From the NCBI GenBank assembly GCA_013334765.1, contig JAAXWW010000001.1, positions 1 to 39,815 of the forward strand: DNA of 39,815 bases, written 5' to 3'. The notes beneath the pieces were generated by a model. It saw only the letters and a list, made by a program, of their open reading frames with translations, made no database searches and was not told the origin of the DNA. Shown here piece after piece: positions 38,081-39,815 of the stretch. The translations under genes and the position numbers were made by a program. Within the stretch, counting starts at the first letter, position 1. Each line of letters begins with the position of its first letter. Origin of the DNA: Candidatus Moraniibacteriota bacterium. Lineage in GTDB: Bacteria; Patescibacteriota; Minisyncoccia; Moranbacterales; UBA2206.

Positions 38081-39815
38081 TTAGAGGGTTTTCTTCTTAA
38101 GCTCCTCTTTGTATGAAGTGAGGATATCATCTTCTTTTATCTTGGTTTCTCCTAGGAACGTTATGCCGCATTCCTTGTTTTTGGCGCATTCATCCACGTT
38201 GACCTTGTTTTCCTGGAGATTTCCTAGTTTTCCCTTGCCGATCACGCGGTCTTCGCGAACGACTTCAATAAGCGAATCATTCACGATCTTGCCGCTCAAT
38301 ATCTTTCCTCCGACGATCATATCTTTCTTGCCGGTCTTGAATACGGCGAGCACTTTCAATTTTCCGAACTCGGTGCGCTCATATTCTTCAGGAAGGAGGG
38401 CAGTGAGCCTGGCTTTGATATCCTCAACCAGCTCATAGATGATCTTGTATGTCTTGATTTCGACTTTGCTGGCTTCGGCCATTCTCTTGGCGACAGGCGT
38501 CGTCTCGACATTGAAGCCGAAAACGACCGAATTGGAGCTTGATCCGAACCGGATGTCCGACTCGGTGATGTTCCCGATTCCGAGCGAGACGTAGTCGATA
38601 GCGACCTCGTCTGATTTTATTTCGCTAAGAATCTGCTGGATGGCTTCAAGAGAACCTTGAACGTCTGATTTCAATATCACGTTGAGCTTTATGGTCTTCT
38701 CGTTTTCGATCGATTTGTATATGGTTTTCGCCGTGACTGAATTCAGCTTATCCTCCGTCGATCCCTTCATGTGTTCCATCTGTGTTCTGGCTTGCGATTT
38801 GCTGCTGGCGACCTGGAGGATGTCGTTCGTGTTGGGGGTGGCGTTGAGTCCGATCAGGCTTATCGGCATCGATGGTCCGGCCTGGAGGACTCTTTTTCCA
38901 GTGAAGTCCTCGATTCTTCGCACGCGTCCGAAAGTTTCCCCGGCGATGATGTCCTGCCCTTCCTTGAGCGTGCCGGTCTTCACGAGAATAGTCGAAACCG
39001 GGCCTTTATTAGGATCAAGATGCGCTTCCAGAACCACGCCGAGCGCATCGCGTTCGTGGATTGCTTTGAAATCCTCCACTTCCGAGAGAAGCAGGATGTT
39101 GTCCAAAAGCTCATCGATCCCGATGTTCTGCTTGGCGCTTATTTTCGAACTCAGGACTTGTCCGCCCCATTCTTCGAGGAGGATTCCGTTTTCAGCCAGT
39201 TCCTGCTTGACGCGCTGAACATTGGCTTCGGGTTTGTCTATCTTGTTTATGGCGACAACGGTCGGTATTTTCTTAGCAAGCAGGTATTCGATAACTTCCT
39301 TGGTCTGAGGCCTTACTCCGTCGTCTGCCGCTACGACCAGGACCGCGATGTCAGCGATGGATACCCCGCGTTCACGCATGGCACTGAAGGCTTCATGTCC
39401 CGGAGTGTCGATGAAGGTTATGAGCTCTCCTTTCTTCCTGACCTGATAGGCGCTTATGTGTTGGGTTATTCCGCCGCTTTCTCCTAGGGCAACGCTGGTT
39501 TTCCTGATGGTGTCGAGAAGGGTTGTCTTTCCGTGGTCGACATGGCCGAGAATAGTGACGATTGGTGGGCGCTTTTTCAGATTCTCGTCAGACGCTCTTT
39601 CTTTCTTGACGATTTCCAACAGTTTCTCAAGCGTCATCCTGGTTTCAGCTTCTCTCACTTCCTCTTCCACTTTGTATCCGAGATCCTGGGCTATTATAGA
39701 GGCGGTTTCGAAATCTATGCGTTCGTTGATAGTGGCCAAAATGCCGTTTTTCATGAGTTCGGTTATGACGATGTTGACCGGCATGTCCAAAACCTCGCTG
39801 AATTTCTTCACGGTG
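38081..39815 (-). CDS. infB: translation initiation factor IF-2 (5' end cut)
   Basis: At least 576 residues of IF-2, the GTPase that places fMet-tRNA on the 30S subunit. An N-terminal IF2-N domain ([40 protein letters not shown]) comes first. Then comes the G domain with GHVDHGKTT (89-97), DTPGHEAF and NKID, followed by domains II-IV. The GTG at 39811 is probably an internal Val of a longer protein, because related proteins carry more N-terminal sequence and the frame is open to the window edge. So the gene is listed as 5' truncated. Confidence 0.94.
   Translation of the reverse strand, partial: TVKKFSEVLDMPVNIVITELMKNGILATINERIDFETASIIAQDLGYKVEEEVREAETRMTLEKLLEIVKKERASDENLKKRPPIVTILGHVDHGKTTLLDTIRKTSVALGESGGITQHISAYQVRKKGELITFIDTPGHEAFSAMRERGVSIADIAVLVVAADDGVRPQTKEVIEYLLAKKIPTVVAINKIDKPEANVQRVKQELAENGILLEEWGGQVLSSKISAKQNIGIDELLDNILLLSEVEDFKAIHERDALGVVLEAHLDPNKGPVSTILVKTGTLKEGQDIIAGETFGRVRRIEDFTGKRVLQAGPSMPISLIGLNATPNTNDILQVASSKSQARTQMEHMKGSTEDKLNSVTAKTIYKSIENEKTIKLNVILKSDVQGSLEAIQQILSEIKSDEVAIDYVSLGIGNITESDIRFGSSSNSVVFGFNVETTPVAKRMAEASKVEIKTYKIIYELVEDIKARLTALLPEEYERTEFGKLKVLAVFKTGKKDMIVGGKILSGKIVNDSLIEVVREDRVIGKGKLGNLQENKVNVDECAKNKECGITFLGETKIKEDDILTSYKEELKKKTL

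Noticed and set aside
1-39815. CRISPR arrays, insertion sequences, rRNA genes and phage genes.
   Set aside because: No regular direct repeats with spacers, no transposase or integrase frames, and no rRNA sequence were seen.

Overview
The window looks like a stretch of a small-genome bacterium of the Candidate Phyla Radiation (Patescibacteria, Parcubacteria-like). This is inferred, not proven. The evidence is the compact layout, core genes mostly without clear Shine-Dalgarno sites, a tRNA carrying a self-splicing intron, a TrmB-type regulator, GT39-like membrane transferases, and an infB-rbfA-nrnA cluster beside DNA-repair genes. UGA is used as a stop codon (for example in the response regulator gene), so UGA is not recoded to glycine as in Gracilibacteria/SR1.

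Left part (1-12.7 kb): core genes. In order: a metallo-beta-lactamase-fold hydrolase, gyrA, an O-antigen ligase/polymerase-like membrane protein, four tRNAs, an alpha/beta hydrolase, CCA-adding enzyme, a YjbQ-family protein, rarA and folD. The ligase gene is peppered with eight copies of the 16-bp palindrome TGTTCCACGTGGAACA, a parS (ParB centromere) type sequence, plus DnaA-box-like sites. The rarA-folD gap holds an unexplained minus-strand transcription unit with its own promoter, two tiny SD-led ORFs, several hairpins and a terminator.

12.7-17.8 kb: an AT-rich surface-glycan island of two GT2 transferases, two multi-spanning GT39-like transferases and a methyltransferase split by a 9-G tract. 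17.8-21.2 kb: tRNA genes with rluD-like and rplS genes. tRNA-Phe(GAA) is interrupted by a 299-nt group I intron and followed by a HTH/possible homing-endonuclease gene.

21.2-26.4 kb: accessory region of small, strongly SD-led genes separated by terminators and by a repeated attC-like palindromic element. It contains a GlcG/HbpS-like protein, a TrmB-like regulator, an XRE-Fic protein and a structured RNA gene of unknown family.

26.4-34.4 kb: a membrane-anchored NagZ-like hydrolase, an unknown membrane-anchored protein, and then the most interesting locus: OmpR-type response regulator, a 35-residue peptide ending in Pro-Trp-Gly, a six-TM histidine kinase, and a protein fusing a DxDD terpene-cyclase-like toroid to a DDxxD isoprenoid-synthase domain. 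This has the parts list of a ComQXPA prenyl-peptide signalling system in a new arrangement. A 3D-domain cell-wall protein follows.

34.4-39.8 kb: tRNA-Cys and tRNA-Leu, then a minus-strand block of core genes: family-4 uracil-DNA glycosylase, a YfcE-like phosphodiesterase, endonuclease IV, nrnA-like DHH phosphoesterase, rbfA and infB (cut by the window edge). Twelve tRNAs are present: Ala(GGC), Val(CAC), Ala(CGC), Arg(CCT), Leu(CAG), Leu(TAG), Leu(GAG), Val(TAC), Phe(GAA), Gly(GCC), Cys(GCA), Leu(TAA).
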